Positions 9,816 to 21,516 of a stretch of DNA of 64,000 nt are shown here, piece after piece (position 1 is the first letter of the stretch; every line of letters starts with the position of its first letter). The stretch spans positions 6,698,501-6,762,500 of the forward strand of contig NC_088313.1 in NCBI RefSeq assembly GCF_910592395.1. The letters are read 5' to 3'. Made by a program: the position numbers and the translations under genes. The stretch comes from Lineus longissimus (taxonomy: Eukaryota > Nemertea > Pilidiophora > Heteronemertea > Lineidae). The notes under the pieces were generated by a model, which was not told the origin of the DNA, made no database searches, and saw only the letters and a program-made list of their open reading frames with translations.

Positions 9816-12800
9816 ATGGCTTGTTTGGTTGTTGTCTTGATTATGTCTCTGTCCGTTATTTCGGCTAATGTTAATGGTTGCCACGATTCATTAAAACGTG
9901 CAGAAACCCTTAGCTTCTTAAAATTGCTCAAATCGGATGTTTACTTCTTACAAGAAACGCACGCTTCCTCAGCAGATGAGGCATTTTGGAACGTTGCTTG
10001 GGGTGGCACTATTCATTTTTCTCACGGAACCATAAATGCTAGAGGAGTAGCCATTCTCTTCTCTTCCAGGATGCTAGGGTATGATGTTTCGGTCAATTAT
10101 CCCGTAGCTAGTAGGTGCATTCATATCCACGGTACCTTCAAAGGACACGGTCTCAACTTCCTAAATGTTTACGCGCCCAACAATGGGGCTGATCGTATAG
10201 CGTTTTATAAAACAATTGGTACATACCTCGCTTCCATAGACAACGATGATCCTTTCATTGTGGGTGGTGATTATAACTGTACCCTTACGCCTAGTTTTGA
10301 CCGACTGAGCGGCAAGGAAACCAACGTTGCTTCGAGTCATGCTTTGAGAGACGTCATCGATAAGCATGAGCTAATTGACATTTGGCGTTCAAAAAATCCA
10401 GATAAGATTGAATTCACATGGTCCTGTCGCACGAACCTAAGGAATTCCGCAGCGAGGCTTGATCGTTTCTATGTTTCAGACTACATTGCAAATCACGTTT
10501 CTCAAGTGGAGACCCTGAAAGCTTTCAGGTCTGATCACTCACCGGTAAAACTTCTTATCCAGTTACCAAACAAAACGTCAATTCCTTCACCACACTGGTG
10601 TCTGAACACTGATATCCTCTCTGAGACTGCATATGGCAGGGAAGTTCGTGATTTTTGGACATCTTGGCAAGCCTGCAAAACCCAGTATGACTCTCTCTCT
10701 CTTTGGTGGGAGATTGGAAAGAATCGGCTCAGGTTGATATCTAAGCAACATTCCATAAGGAAGAACAGAATAGCCGCTGCTGAGGAGAACAAACTAAATC
10801 AAGGGATTCATAGGTTGGACTTGCTTCCCAAGCCACTTGACTTGGCCGATACAGCTGAGATTGAGGAGAAAAAGCAGCTACTTCAGACTTTGAAGGAAAG
10901 GAAAATTCGCGGAGCATGTGTCCGGTCACGTTTCCAGTTCTTGCATCATTTTAACGCGTCAACGTCTTATTTCTTTAGCTTTGAAAAGAAGAAGGGCATA
11001 AACAGGACAATTTCTAACCTGAGGAAAGAATCTGGAGAAGTGGTCACTGACCCCAACGACATACGGGATATGGCAAAAGATTTCTACTCCAATCTCTTCG
11101 CAAAGGAGCCAACTGATTCCGATGCTCAGGATCATTTGCTTCGTGATCTACCAACACTATCCGAAGACCTCAGGAACTCTTGTGATAGTCCCTTAACGCT
11201 CGATGATCTCACGGAAGCTTTGTCAACCAGCTCGAGTAATAAATCCCCAGGTATAGACGGTCTACCTTTTGAGTTTTATAAAACGTTTTGGAGCATACTA
11301 GGTCCTGACTTACTAGATGTTTTCACCTATGCTGTCGCAAAAAGCGAGCTACCTATATCGTGTAGACGCTCAGTTGTTACACTTTTGCCTAAGAAAGGGA
11401 CCTCAGTTGCCTAAAAAATTGGCGTCCTGTATCACTTCTGTGTTGTGATTATAAACTCTTCACAAAGGCCTTATCAAACCGTTTAAAACACTGCCTACCG
11501 GAGGTCATTCACCCTGACCAGTCGTATACGGTTCGAAATAGGTCAATTCTCAATAACATATCGCTTCTACGAGATACGCTTTTCTACTACAACAAGAACA
11601 ACCTAGATCTTGCAGTTGTTTCCATTGACCAGGAAAAAGCGTTTGATCGGATTGATCATGATTGGCTCTTTCGTGTCCTCCGGACTCTTGGTTTCGGAGA
11701 GTTCTACATATCCTGTATCAAACTTCTATACGTTGATGCTGAGTGTATTTTGAAAATCAATCGATCTCTTGGTGCTCCTTTTGGATTCACTCGTGGAATT
11801 CGACAAGGTTGTCCATTGTCGGGGTCGCTCTATGCTATTGCAATTGAGCCTCTTCTCAATAACATTCGGATGAATCCTGATATACAAGGGTTGTCTTTTC
11901 CAGATACGGATTTACCACCTACTAAACAGAGTGCGTATGCTGATGACTTAAATGTCTTTATTACATCCAATCCAGGGTTCGTGGCTTTAAAAAACTGTAT
12001 CAGCACTTATGAGAGGGCCAGTTCGTCCAAGGTCAACTATACAAAATCCACAGGTCTATGGTCCGGTGCGTGGCGGAATAGACCTGATCGACCACTCGGG
12101 TTGTTGTGGAACAACAAGGGCGTAAGAAGTCTCGGAATCTTTCTTGGCAACGAAACGTTGTTTGAAAAACAAAACTGGGATAACACCATGGAGAAGCTCA
12201 AGGTGAAATTTGGGGCATGGACGCCTGTCCTTAACTGCTTGTCTGAAAGAGGCAAGGTGTTGCTTATTAACAGTCTTGTTCTGTCGACACTTGTATACAA
12301 GCTTCAAGTCATTACACCCCCGGCTACATTGGTGGCTGATGTTCAGCGACTCATGCTAGATTTTTTCTGGACCAACAACAAACACTGGATACCTTCGGAA
12401 ATTTTGTCTTTACCAGTTTCCGATGGTGGCCTTGCGCTTGGCAATGTCAAATGCAAAATCAGAGCTTTCCGTCTACGGTTCCTCAGAGACGTCCTTTACG
12501 GGGAAAGGGGTCATCCCTGCTACGCTGTTGCTCTCTACTACCTCAAGAGCCTTCTAGGCCTCAACTATATCCAGGAATTTCTAGTTGCTCGTTTTCCAAA
12601 CGAGATCATCCGCACTCTCCCAAGGTTCTATTCGGAGTCAATTCGTACCATCTCCCAGATCTCCATAATTCGGAAACCTGACACTCTAACCCTCGAGCAA
12701 ATTATCTCCGAACCAGTCTTCTTTAACCCGGATATTCTCCCTAACTTCTCTCCAGTAAACTCGCTCTTAGCCAAGGCTGGTGTATCTTTACTTAGACATC

Positions 12801-13717
12801 TTCTCCAGTCGGATCTGTCCTTCAGGAATATTGATGAAATTCATCGAGCTGTACCTGACAACTCCAAACGACTACTTTCAAAGGAGCTAAAGGCCCTAGT
12901 TGAGTCCCTTCCTAGGAAATGGGTAGATTTTCTCGCATCTCCAACTTCAAATGTTAGCTCCTTTGATAAGCCTCAGCTAAGGGATGTTCTGGTTGCAGTT
13001 CCAAGGATTCATGAGAAAGGTGATGATGTCTCCCTAAACGGGGACAACCTCCCCTTCGCCTCCATAACAGTCAAGCAGGCATATAATGTCCTCTGTCTGA
13101 ATGCCTATCAGGAGAAGTATTTCAGAAGGCCTGGTCACAGGTGGGATGATTTTTTGGCCGGGTCTGATGTTGCTCCCATCTTCACCTCTACGTTTTCAAA
13201 GCCTATCAAGGACGACCACGCATTTACTCATTTTAGACTTCTACATGGTGCAATGCCCACTGGTTTGTTCAGATATAACGCAGGTTTTGTAAACAACCCC
13301 CATTGTCTGTTTTGTGGGAGTCACGACGACCTACTACATTCCTTTGTACAATGTCATCATCTTACCCCTCTAGCTCAATGCGTAGCAAGCTTAGTGCTGA
13401 AAGTCAACAACGAATACTCTTTCTCGATAAAAGACTATATATCGTTATTACCCCTCACCTCTCTCGCAAACAGGTACATCAATTACATTTTTGTCACCGC
13501 CCAAGCAGCAGCCTACAAGGCACTTGTGCATAAAATCTTTGGTGAAGGAGCCACCGATCCGCTAGAGATATTTAGATCATTTCTAAAATACCGTATCAAC
13601 ATAGACTACCTCTATTACAAACTAGAGGATGAAATCATGGTATTTGACAATATGTGGTGCAGGAATGGCGCTTTCTGCACCATCAATGATGCAGAAGAAT
13701 TGATCTGGAACTTCTAA
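9816..13717 (+). pseudogene. Tx1-like retrotransposon ORF2 (endonuclease-reverse transcriptase), frameshifted
   Basis: Begins 26 bases after the ORF1 stop and would encode about 1300 residues. APE-type endonuclease motifs are near residue 12 (SANVNG), 46 (QETHA), 113 (FLNVYAPN), 149 (GGDYNC) and 238 (SDHSPV). Reverse transcriptase motifs are near 476 (SPGIDGLPFEF), 603 (D-x4-FDRIDHDW), the GIRQGCPLSG block, and about 706 (YADD, catalytic). A C-x2-C-x7-H-x4-C finger lies near 1162. One G is missing from a G run near 11398 compared with copy 2, so the frame stops at 11414 and resumes in another frame to 13717. The endonuclease would be made but not the polymerase. Copy 3 has the same lesion. 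Confidence 0.9.
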
Positions 13718-14208
13718 TTTTTCACATCTGGGTTTTACAATCTACCATTTTAGATTTTATCACTTTTGTTTCAGAAAATTCCCTCTAACACTTAATTACG
13801 TAACGTCTTTTTTTTTAGCAGACAATGTCTTTTTCTAACCGCTTTTAATAGACTTTTCAATATCTAGACTTCAAAATCAATATCAACAAAAGCCAACCAA
13901 TTGTTATTCACTCCATGCAAAACCACTCCCTGGAGAGGTGCCGCAGCCTAAATGTACGTACCTTGCATTATATTAGTTTAGGAGTGCTTGGATAGGGCTG
14001 TATTTATCAGTAGAGGTCATGAAGTCATTATCTAATTGTCTAACTATGTATATGAAATGTACCAACTTCTCGTTTGGTTAACAAAATCTTTGCTTTTTTT
14101 ACCTAACAACTTTCTTTAACCCTCCTAACTAACCCAAACAGAAATGAGGAGAATGTACTGACTGCACAAGACAGTCCAAATAGTACTACATACTGATCTG
14201 TTAATATC

Positions 14209-14366
14209 CTCTCTCTTTCTCTCTCTTTCTCTCTGTCACGAAGTTCCTTTATTGTGACAGTCTCTTCGCTATGAAATATTCCCTCTCTCTCTCTCTCTCT
14301 GTCACGAAGTTCCTTTATCGTGACAGTCATAGCAGTCTCTTCGCTATGAAATATTCTCTCTCTCTA
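14209..14366. repeat. (CT)n with two hairpin units at the L1-1 3' junction
   Basis: Two copies of the hairpin unit separated by (CT)n. The second is the best-preserved form: GTCACGA, 10-base loop, TCGTGAC, then TCATAGC, 9-base loop, GCTATGA, then AATATT(CT)n. The first has lost most of the second hairpin's left arm. The reverse complement is at 29551-29700. Confidence 0.85.
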
Positions 14367-15427
14367 TTGCAGCATACACCGCAAAAGCCTGTATTGAAAA
14401 CCCACTCTTAACATGCAGTTCAACACCCGCCAAATCCCAATATACAGTGTGAATACACCCATCGCATGTAGGACAAGAGGACTGGTCAAGCGATCCGCAC
14501 TGGTCGGCTTGCTAAAACAGACTGACGAAGGTGGGCAGCGCGCACTTGCATGACGTCACCACTTTTGATTTAGTACAACAAAGAAAATACAATATAGTGT
14601 ACTCTGATTATCTAAATATCTGTTTAAATTTAAATGTCAACTAGAGAAGTATGTTATTCATATAAAAACCATGGATCACAACCGTTTTGAAATAATTTTT
14701 TTAAACAATCAAGTTGACAGATACACTTCTTTTTATAGTAGATAATGATTTTGAACAAAACTACGGTAACAAGAGCTTGATGGTTTTTATTAGTATTCCC
14801 AGTCAAATCCTATGAAATAGCTCAAAGCACAAAATAATGATGAAGGGTTTATCACTCGACATAGAATTATGTACCAATAACCTGACATACTCGGTCGATC
14901 CCATAGGTAGCAGGAGCTGATGGGGACAATATTGTTTGCAAGCGAGGTACCATTAGGCCCCACGGGTGGGGCTGATTGGCCACTGCACGGATGTAGAATG
15001 ACTGATTAGGCAAGGTATAGACCAATTACTGGTTGCTGAATGGCAAAAGTATTTTTGGGTCCCAGGCCAAACTTTGAAGAAATTTCGCCTGTAGTTTTCG
15101 CCCAGCGGCCCAAAAGGCCCCCGAAAAACCAGTGTCAGTCGTAATCTCATCCCCTCGGTCGTTGGTGCCGAGTGTTGGCCTGGGGTTCAGGATGCCCTAA
15201 AGGATGTGGAAATTTACTTGTAACACCATTCTCCAAAGCAGACAAAATATTATAGCATAATACAGTATGGATGATACTCGGCCTCTCGATATATGTGTGT
15301 AACATATAGGAGTGAAAGAAAACACTGAATCAAAGGATGATGGTCTCTGGTCATTGGATAAAGGACAAGTCTTATTTGTTGCAACTTATTCTTTATTTGG
15401 TATAGCAAGAAGCAAAAAAGACTAATC
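14367..15427. other. B: 3' flank of the peptide gene
   Basis: The first 200 bases (to about 14570) are B-specific and unrecognised. The rest matches the A flank at 2226-3077. Minus-strand open frames here are shared with B' and A but show no recognisable domain. No RNA gene or mobile element identified. Confidence 0.5.
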
Positions 15428-15433
15428 TTTATT
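15428..15433 (-). terminator. Polyadenylation signal of the B peptide gene
   Basis: AATAAA on the minus strand, 107 bases past the exon 3 stop codon. Confidence 0.65.
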
Positions 15434-15540
15434 GATTCTTGGTCGGAGCAATTACGGAACAGCACGAATGAGGTACGGAAGGATGCTGTAAGGTTCTATC
15501 CAAGTCTTTTCATTATTGGTACTGGTATTTCGTCTGATCA

Positions 15541-18205
15541 TTAGTAACATTTAAATCCCCAGCTGCAGTGTCCGATGCCACCTTCAGTTGGACAGCAAGT
15601 CCAGCTCTTGGTACAAAAGTGACCGACAGGAAAGCAATCAGACCTGGAAGAAAACGGGATAAAAGGGCGTCAATAGTGAGGTTTTGCTATCCCGTACCGA
15701 AAACTGATTAGTCCGTACAGCGCTTGGTTCACGGAGACCGGCTCAAGATCGGGAAATCTTTCACGATGACGTCTTACGAGGGGAATGTGTTCTTTCTTAT
15801 AATGATAATAAAATGGTACTTCTATAGCGCTAAATCCAGGATAAATATTCCCGCTCAAAGCGCTTTACACAAAAAACATTAATAACATTCTAATTTGATG
15901 GATAGGCACTCCTGAACAGAAAGGTTTTCAAGAGTGCCTTGAATTCCTTGATGTCAGTGAAAGAAGTCAGTCTCGGGGGCAACTTATTCCATAGCCTGGG
16001 TGCCGCGGATGCAAAAGCACGTTCATCATTACCTGAACCGAGTGGCTTCGGTTGCATCAACCGGGTATGGGATGATGAACGGAGCACCCGAGACTGACCC
16101 CTCACACTGATGAGATTCTTCAGGTGAACAGGTGCCAGCCCGTGTATGGCCTTAAAGGTCAGAACGAGCACCTTAAACTCAACGTGTTGTGAGACAGAAA
16201 GCCAGTGCAGATTCCCGAAGAATTGGGGTGATATACTCTGACCTCCTGCTCCTTGTAAACGAGTCGAGCTGCAGAGTTCTGCACTCTCTGCAATTTCAAG
16301 ATGGAATTGGCTGGTAGGCCTTTTAACAGGGAGTTGCAGAAATCCAGGCGAGATGCTATAGGAGCTGTGTATACTGCCTGGCAGAAGATTTTGATAGGTA
16401 TCTCCTGATTCGACTGATGTTGTGGATCCCGAGATTCGCATTTCGAACAATGTTTGAAATATGTTGCCTGAAGTTAAGGTACTTGTCGAAAATTACCCCC
16501 AGGTTCCTTGCTGAGTCTGCGGGATCCACAACACAATCAACTACTTTGATAACTGTGATGCTAGGCACATCTTTCATGTATGGGGATCTGATAACGATGA
16601 ACTCAGTTTTCTCATTGTTACACAGCAGCCTATTCTCTAACAACCATGCACTGACCTTCGAAATGCAGTCACCCATGGATAATGTCATTGCACCAAGTTG
16701 GCTCATGTCAAAAACCAAGTAGCACTGTGCATCTTCAGCATAGAAATGGAAACCGCAGTGAGGAGTCAGTATGTCACGGAGGGGGTTTGTGTAAAGGGTG
16801 AACAAGAGTGGCCCCAGGACCGAACCCTGGGGCACCCAACAATCAACACTGATTGGGGTAGAGCAGGCTTTCCCGATTTTCACACACTGAGTCCTCCCTG
16901 ACAGATACGACTGAATCCATTTAGGAGCCAGACATGTCGATCTCTCAGAATGGCATGGTCCACAGTGTCGAAAGCGGCACTTAGGTCAAACAGGACAAGG
17001 AGCACACCTTTGCGCTCAGCCAGAGCTTGAACGATGTCATTGTGCACCTTAAGAAGTGCCGTTTCGACACTGTGAGCCTGACGATATGCAGACTGGAAAG
17101 GGGTTTAGAGACCGTTCCTTTCGATATGGGCAGTCAACTGGCTAGCTACAACCTTCTCAAAACTTTTGATAAAAAGGCAAGGTTTGACACTGGCCTGTAA
17201 TTTTTCAAGACTTCTGTTGGATTTCTCGACGGTACAGCATAGCGAAAACTCTCTATTAGCGGGGGCAAATAGGGGGGCAAATAGCAAATCTGGTTCAAGG
17301 TAGGAGGATCCTTGCCGGACTCATTACGAGAGGATGCTGTTTGAAACCTCTTTGTGTGTGACCAAAAGCCATTTTTACTGTGACGCCTCCAATAGAACAA
17401 GCGAGAGGGAGAACCCAAAGGCTGTGTCACCTACCGTTTTTCCAGATCCATTTCTTCACTGAATCCTTCCTCGACTTTATCTCCTGCAACAAACAGATAA
17501 ACGGGTATAATAATCCATGTGTTTGGTAAGGGTAGTAAGTTTGGGGTAGAGTGAATGCGATTGGGACAGTGCATACACTGCTTTGTCATTTAACGCCGCA
17601 CTGCGCCAAGGCAATGGAAAAAAAAGGAAAAGTTTTGAAATCCATGGGAGCTGAATCGCGTCACCAAATGCATTTAGACTTGGTCCCATGAATTTCACCA
17701 CCGACACGATTTTTGCACTGTTTGAGTACAGTGTCAGCTGAAAAAGCCGTGTGAAATAGCAAATGCACTGTCGCATGCGTTGTCACAATCGCATGCCAAG
17801 TAATCAATCAAACCCGCCCAAAAGCGCTCTGTCTCTCGCCTCCCGATAGAGAAAGTTGGTTTCGGTCAGGTTTCGACCAGCCTGCACCGATCATTGGAGG
17901 AAGAATATTCGAGAAACCCATGATCTCCCCTGGATAAGGCAGGTAGGATAATGGGCTTTTAGATCACAGAGATTAATATCTGTACTCGTTCATAAAGTTG
18001 ATGTCATGATGTAGAGCATTATCTCAAACCCAGCGATTCTGTACCCGTTTTACCCGCAGACGTGAGATCTTTTTGTCGCATATAGAACCGATGATAATCG
18101 TAGGAACTGAGCTTAAGCCGATCATTTGCGGGCGTTGTATGTACACATACCGAGGACCAAGGAGAAGATCACCACCAGAACGAACAGGACACAAATGGTC
18201 TTCAT
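15541..18205 (-). CDS. Knottin-type (inhibitor cystine knot) secreted peptide gene, copy B
   Basis: Three coding exons on the minus strand: 18205-18151 (signal peptide, phase 1, GTATGT donor), 17483-17435 (short acidic propeptide, TTGCAG acceptor, GTAGGT donor, phase 2) and 15643-15541 (mature peptide, TTCTTCCAG acceptor). Together 207 nt, 68 residues. The propeptide exon ends so that a Lys-Arg cleavage pair falls at the exon 2/3 junction, directly before the mature part. The mature part has 33 residues with cysteines spaced C-x6-C-x5-CC-x8-C-x5-C, the order of inhibitor-cystine-knot peptides such as ion-channel toxins of many venomous animals. The phases of all junctions agree. AATAAA lies 107 nt downstream. 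Most likely a secreted venom or defence peptide; a neuropeptide or antimicrobial role is not excluded. Gene structure is predicted by eye. Confidence 0.75.
15799..17450 (-). mobile_element. L2/CR1-clade non-LTR fragment in intron 2 of the B gene
   Basis: A 5'-truncated element of about 1.65 kb. Reverse transcriptase motifs are recognisable on the minus strand in shifting frames: NYRPVSNLAFLSK, LLDLSAAFDTVDH, PQGSVLGPLLF and SRIRRYLS, then the typical C-terminal stretch with LHWLSV and HGLAPVHLKNLI. The catalytic YADD reads YAED and several frames are broken, so it is dead. The 3' end has the family's AGCGCTTTGAGCGG...TTTAGCGCTATA tail and a short TTATTATCATTAT repeat. AAGAAA borders both ends (minus strand), a possible short target duplication. 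The 5' edge is uncertain: part of the terminal 20-30 bases may belong to exon 2. A lacks it. Confidence 0.85.
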
Positions 18206-20104
18206 CTTTTCCGTGAGAAATCTTGCTTGGGAGACGTCACTTCCTGGAATGTAGCGAAAAGAGGAAACTGAGATTTCTGAGCTTTTTGCTCGCCAACACT
18301 CGCCACTTACTAAGTTGGCTATAACAAGGTATCTCCCTACCCTCACTATCGGTGCAAAGCACCAGTATACACCACAGGCGCGTAAAAATAAGAGCTCAAA
18401 AGCCCTCCCCCCCTCCCCGACCCCAAAATCGACTGAAAAACACACCCGCACATAGAATTGCACAAGTGTTGACACTGGAGCTGGAGTTTTTATATTCAGG
18501 TATCGGTTAACGTCCAAGGATAAGGTAGGTTTTATCTGAAAGAATGCCAACTTACGCGATAATGCAAAATATTCCAGTGCAATAACGATTTATGCATTGT
18601 ATATGGTGAATTGCCACTTGCGATGTCGGAATCGCATTCAGCCACTTCCGATGTCACAAAGCGAGAGCTTTTGCTGGTGCGGTTTGGGTGCAATGAAGCG
18701 TGAAAGTGCAAAGGTGTTTAAGAGCATTCTCGCAGTCGCAATCAGTGGTAACCCACCATATAAGGGTGTAGGTTTAAAGTCGGTTCCCGCTAAACGCGAG
18801 TTTGCTTGAATCGCAGCAGAACAAACTCGCTTGTCTGGGTGTTTGGGCGAGCAGTGGGGCGTAAAATAACAAAGCCGTATTATAGCGTGCGTTGCTGCAA
18901 TCGTAATTACTGGTATTGGAAACCTCAATGATTGCGAATGGCCTCTTGGCTTGGCCATTTGACGCCCCCTGCAAAAAACCGAACTAAAAAAAGCATTTGC
19001 GCGGATTATGACAACGCATGCAATGCTTTTTCATTTCACGCTACACTGCACTGCCCTAAAACAAACCTCAATATGTAAAATTTCACACATATATACTAAA
19101 CCAGTTTGCTTTCATGGCTACAGCAAACAGGGGATCTTAAGCAGTCTGTGGTGTGTTTACGCGCGATCAACCTATTTAAAATCAAATGAAGAATTCCGCA
19201 GAGGTGAAGAACTTCGAGTGCGCGAACATGCAGCTCAATGTAGTCCTCCCAAAGGATGTATCGTGTTTCAAGCAACTCTGGAAGGTTTGATTAAACCAGC
19301 CATCATAACTCTACCCTTGTCCAAACCAGACATGCCTTCTCTCCTTGCCATTGTGATTGACTTTTCACACATCGTAGAGCGTGGTCAGAAAAATATAAAC
19401 AGTATGAGGAAGAAAAACACCTCTTTCCGACGTATAAAACAGCACAATGAGGAATGGAAAGAGCAAGGGGGATGAACTCAAATTGAGGCGGTTAATAGTT
19501 GATTGTGTGCTGAACATAATCGCATTCTCGACTGTTTGCGCCGCAATCACGAAATTGTGGATGTCATGATATTTTAAACCGATTCGAAAGTGTAAACCGG
19601 TTTGGAAGTGGGCGGCGAACCACACCATGACGTACAAGTTTAAAATTAATGGCATAATTCACTTACCTTTTAAAAAGATGCTACTGCACTACTGCTTGGA
19701 GTCCAACGACTGAGCTGTGAGTTGGTTTCGGCAAGGATTAGTATTTGTAGCCAGGCCTAGCAGGGCTGATTCTGGATGTGCGTCGGGTTATTGAGTAGAA
19801 AGCTGTCGTGAATGCTTTGGAATTCTGCTTCATCACTGTACTGTCAGCAAAATTCCATTGATACTCGACTTCAACTTCACCTGTTATTGTTACTCACTTG
19901 ACATAATTCAAGTGGTAAGGATAGGTTTACACTCACTGTCACAGGGCTCGGGTTTGAGAACCAATAACTTGTATTCTGGATAAACTTGCATAGATTTAGG
20001 ACTAGAATTCGTCACAGGCATTTGTGAAGGACTCTATGATTCGAGGGACTATCTTTCCGTTTACACCACCACCAATTCATTGTGTTCACAATACACAGCT
20101 AATG
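18206..20104. other. B: promoter and 5'UTR region of the peptide gene
   Basis: On the minus strand above the start codon lies a 67-nt intron (18310-18244, GTAAGT to TTCCAG), then a C/G homopolymer tract (18403-18424), then TATAAAA about 290 bases from the ATG. Farther up are a TTTCAG acceptor (about 18534) and, near 19670, an AAAAG/GTAAGTG donor. These could define a non-coding first exon and a long 5' intron. Conserved in A. Short CAACGCATGC-type motifs recur (17775, 19012). Confidence 0.45.
19870..20024. other. B-specific insertion of about 155 bp
   Basis: Relative to A (about 6198), 155 bases are inserted between ACTCGAC and GAAGGACTC. It contains CACTTGA/TCAAGTG arms but no clear terminal inverted repeats. 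Confidence 0.5.
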
Positions 20105-21040
20105 TACGCCGTGGTCATACAGTAGTCTCGCGTATACTCCGCCGTCAAAGCCGACGCGATTCCGAAATTCCAGCGAAGTTGTCGATTTTTAATTTAACAA
20201 CAGCGGGTTCGAGACGGGGCATCAATCACCCATCGACTGGGATTATACACCTTTCCAGAAATGGGGCGCTGAGTTTCCGAAATAGTGATATCATAAGGGG
20301 AAACTAGGCCTTATGGTGGAGGGACAAAGGAGATAATCATGGTTGACCAACACACTTGAATGCCTTTAATGACGGACAAGGGGGAAAAAGTTGGTTCCAA
20401 TGCAAGTCACCAATTTCGGGAAGCATGTATAGGGAGCTCTTGAGCGAGCTTTATGGGTTAGAGAGTGTGTGTATACCGTTCACGAAAAAAAGTTGACCCG
20501 GTCTAATGTTTTTGAGTGTTTCTATTTTTGAGTGTTTCCCCTCATTGTTCGGGAACGCTAAAAGATAGATTGACAAGTTTTTCTGTGTTTCCCCCTATTG
20601 AAAAGTCATGGTCTCTCTAGCTGCCTATTGTTTGGAAACACTGACACATGGGAAACAACCACAGATGTTACACCGGAACCAGGAAACCTCCAGGCCCAGG
20701 TGAAATTTGTGCACGCGAATCGTATTCGCCGATGCACAGCAATTTACCTGTAGAGAGATTTTCTTTTTCCAAAACAATGCAGCGGGACCGATGATGTTTA
20801 AGCAGAGTAGCCGCTGTTCGGTTGGAGATTTCGTCATAATAGGGGCGAATCAAAGTGTGACGATACCCTGGGGCGAATCGAAATGCATTAAACAACTATC
20901 TGCATCTCTTTCCGCGAAGAAATCGTGCTTTGAACTGGCAAAAGTCCGCAAAAGATTTCGAGTCTGCTACTTTTTCCGTAGTACGCATGCGCACCAATAT
21001 GATCGGTCCCCGGCTGCCCGTTTCGACGACGATTTCGTCA
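20105..21040. other. B-specific segment without recognised gene
   Basis: No counterpart in A. Open frames occur on both strands over the same bases (20707-21054 on + and 20668-20895 on -), which argues against either being real. There are repeated GTGTTTC motifs at 20515-20590 and a GCGAAT/ATTCGC inverted repeat near 20716. Function unknown. Confidence 0.4.
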
Positions 21041-21516
21041 ATGTCACGGCGTGAGGGAGGATGTCGACGATCTGGTCCTATTTATAATGCAATAATCTTG
21101 AAAGAACATTGCTCTCAATGTTTATTTCTCCGTTTCCATGACAAAATCCTACCGTGAAACCAGAAATCACTCGTCCACAACACAAGCCATTTCAATCTTC
21201 CGTAGAAAGCGCATGCGCACTAACTCAAACGCAAGCGCTACCCTCAGAGGTCTCATTAGGGAGTTTTTTTGTACTCTTGCGCGCCCAACTCGTAACCGTA
21301 GTTCCTAAAAAATCATTGATTTCTTGGTTCTCACAGTACGCCAGTGATGATTTAGCAGTTGCTTTGCCAAAGACATGTTTTTTGAAGTTTCTGAAACCTG
21401 GAGCGCTACTCAATAGGCGGCTAACAAGAAACTACGTATTTTACTGTTGTTGCCGACGTATGTGTACACTGAACTTGGGATGTGCGTCGGCCCAGTGTTG
21501 AAATGCTGTCCAGTGC
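21041..21516. repeat. Inner end of B: inverted copy of the A terminus
   Basis: Reverse complement of A 7430-7760, plus about 90 bases not in A. Its mirror at 22397-22860 is in the same orientation as A. This short stretch is thus where orientation flips at the centre of the palindrome. Confidence 0.75.

Larger units (their letters stand above)
7882..14208 (+). mobile_element. Tx1-like non-LTR retrotransposon, copy 1 (L1-1)
   Basis: A 6.3-kb element with a 186-bp 5'UTR beginning GTAGGGGGAGGTCACG, two ORFs and a 490-bp 3'UTR ending CTGTTAATATC. It is flanked on both sides by CT repeats and has no poly(A) tail. ORF1 has the Tx1-type core followed by a CCHC knuckle, and ORF2 has APE endonuclease, reverse transcriptase and a C-terminal CCHC. 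Insertion in TC microsatellite is a known habit of some Tx1-group families (from memory, Kibi-like). The empty site survives in the opposite palindrome arm. Full length, but ORF2 is frameshifted. Confidence 0.92.
14367..21516. repeat. Module B: inner left palindrome arm
   Basis: Near-identical reverse complement of 22397-29550; paired coordinates sum to about 43915 throughout. Differences are a few substitutions and homopolymer length changes. Also a near-identical direct copy of 50370-57520. Positions 14572-20100 are colinear with A 2226-6290. It carries one peptide gene on the minus strand with an L2/CR1 fragment in intron 2. Confidence 0.93.

Noticed and set aside
9816-11414. Stand-alone endonuclease gene
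   Set aside because: It is the 5' half of the retrotransposon ORF2; the stop comes from a one-base deletion seen by comparison with copy 2.
14215-14360. Regularly spaced repeats resembling a CRISPR array
   Set aside because: The spacers are CT runs, repeats are few and eukaryotic in context, and no cas genes are present.
15890-16883. 186- and 175-residue open frames as host genes
   Set aside because: They are reverse transcriptase and C-terminal pieces of the L2/CR1 fragment, with frame breaks and YAED in place of YADD.
20668-21054. Overlapping 115- and 75-residue open frames on opposite strands (also mirrored at 22859-23245 and in B2)
   Set aside because: No recognisable domain; both strands open over the same bases; no paralogue in A to test conservation.
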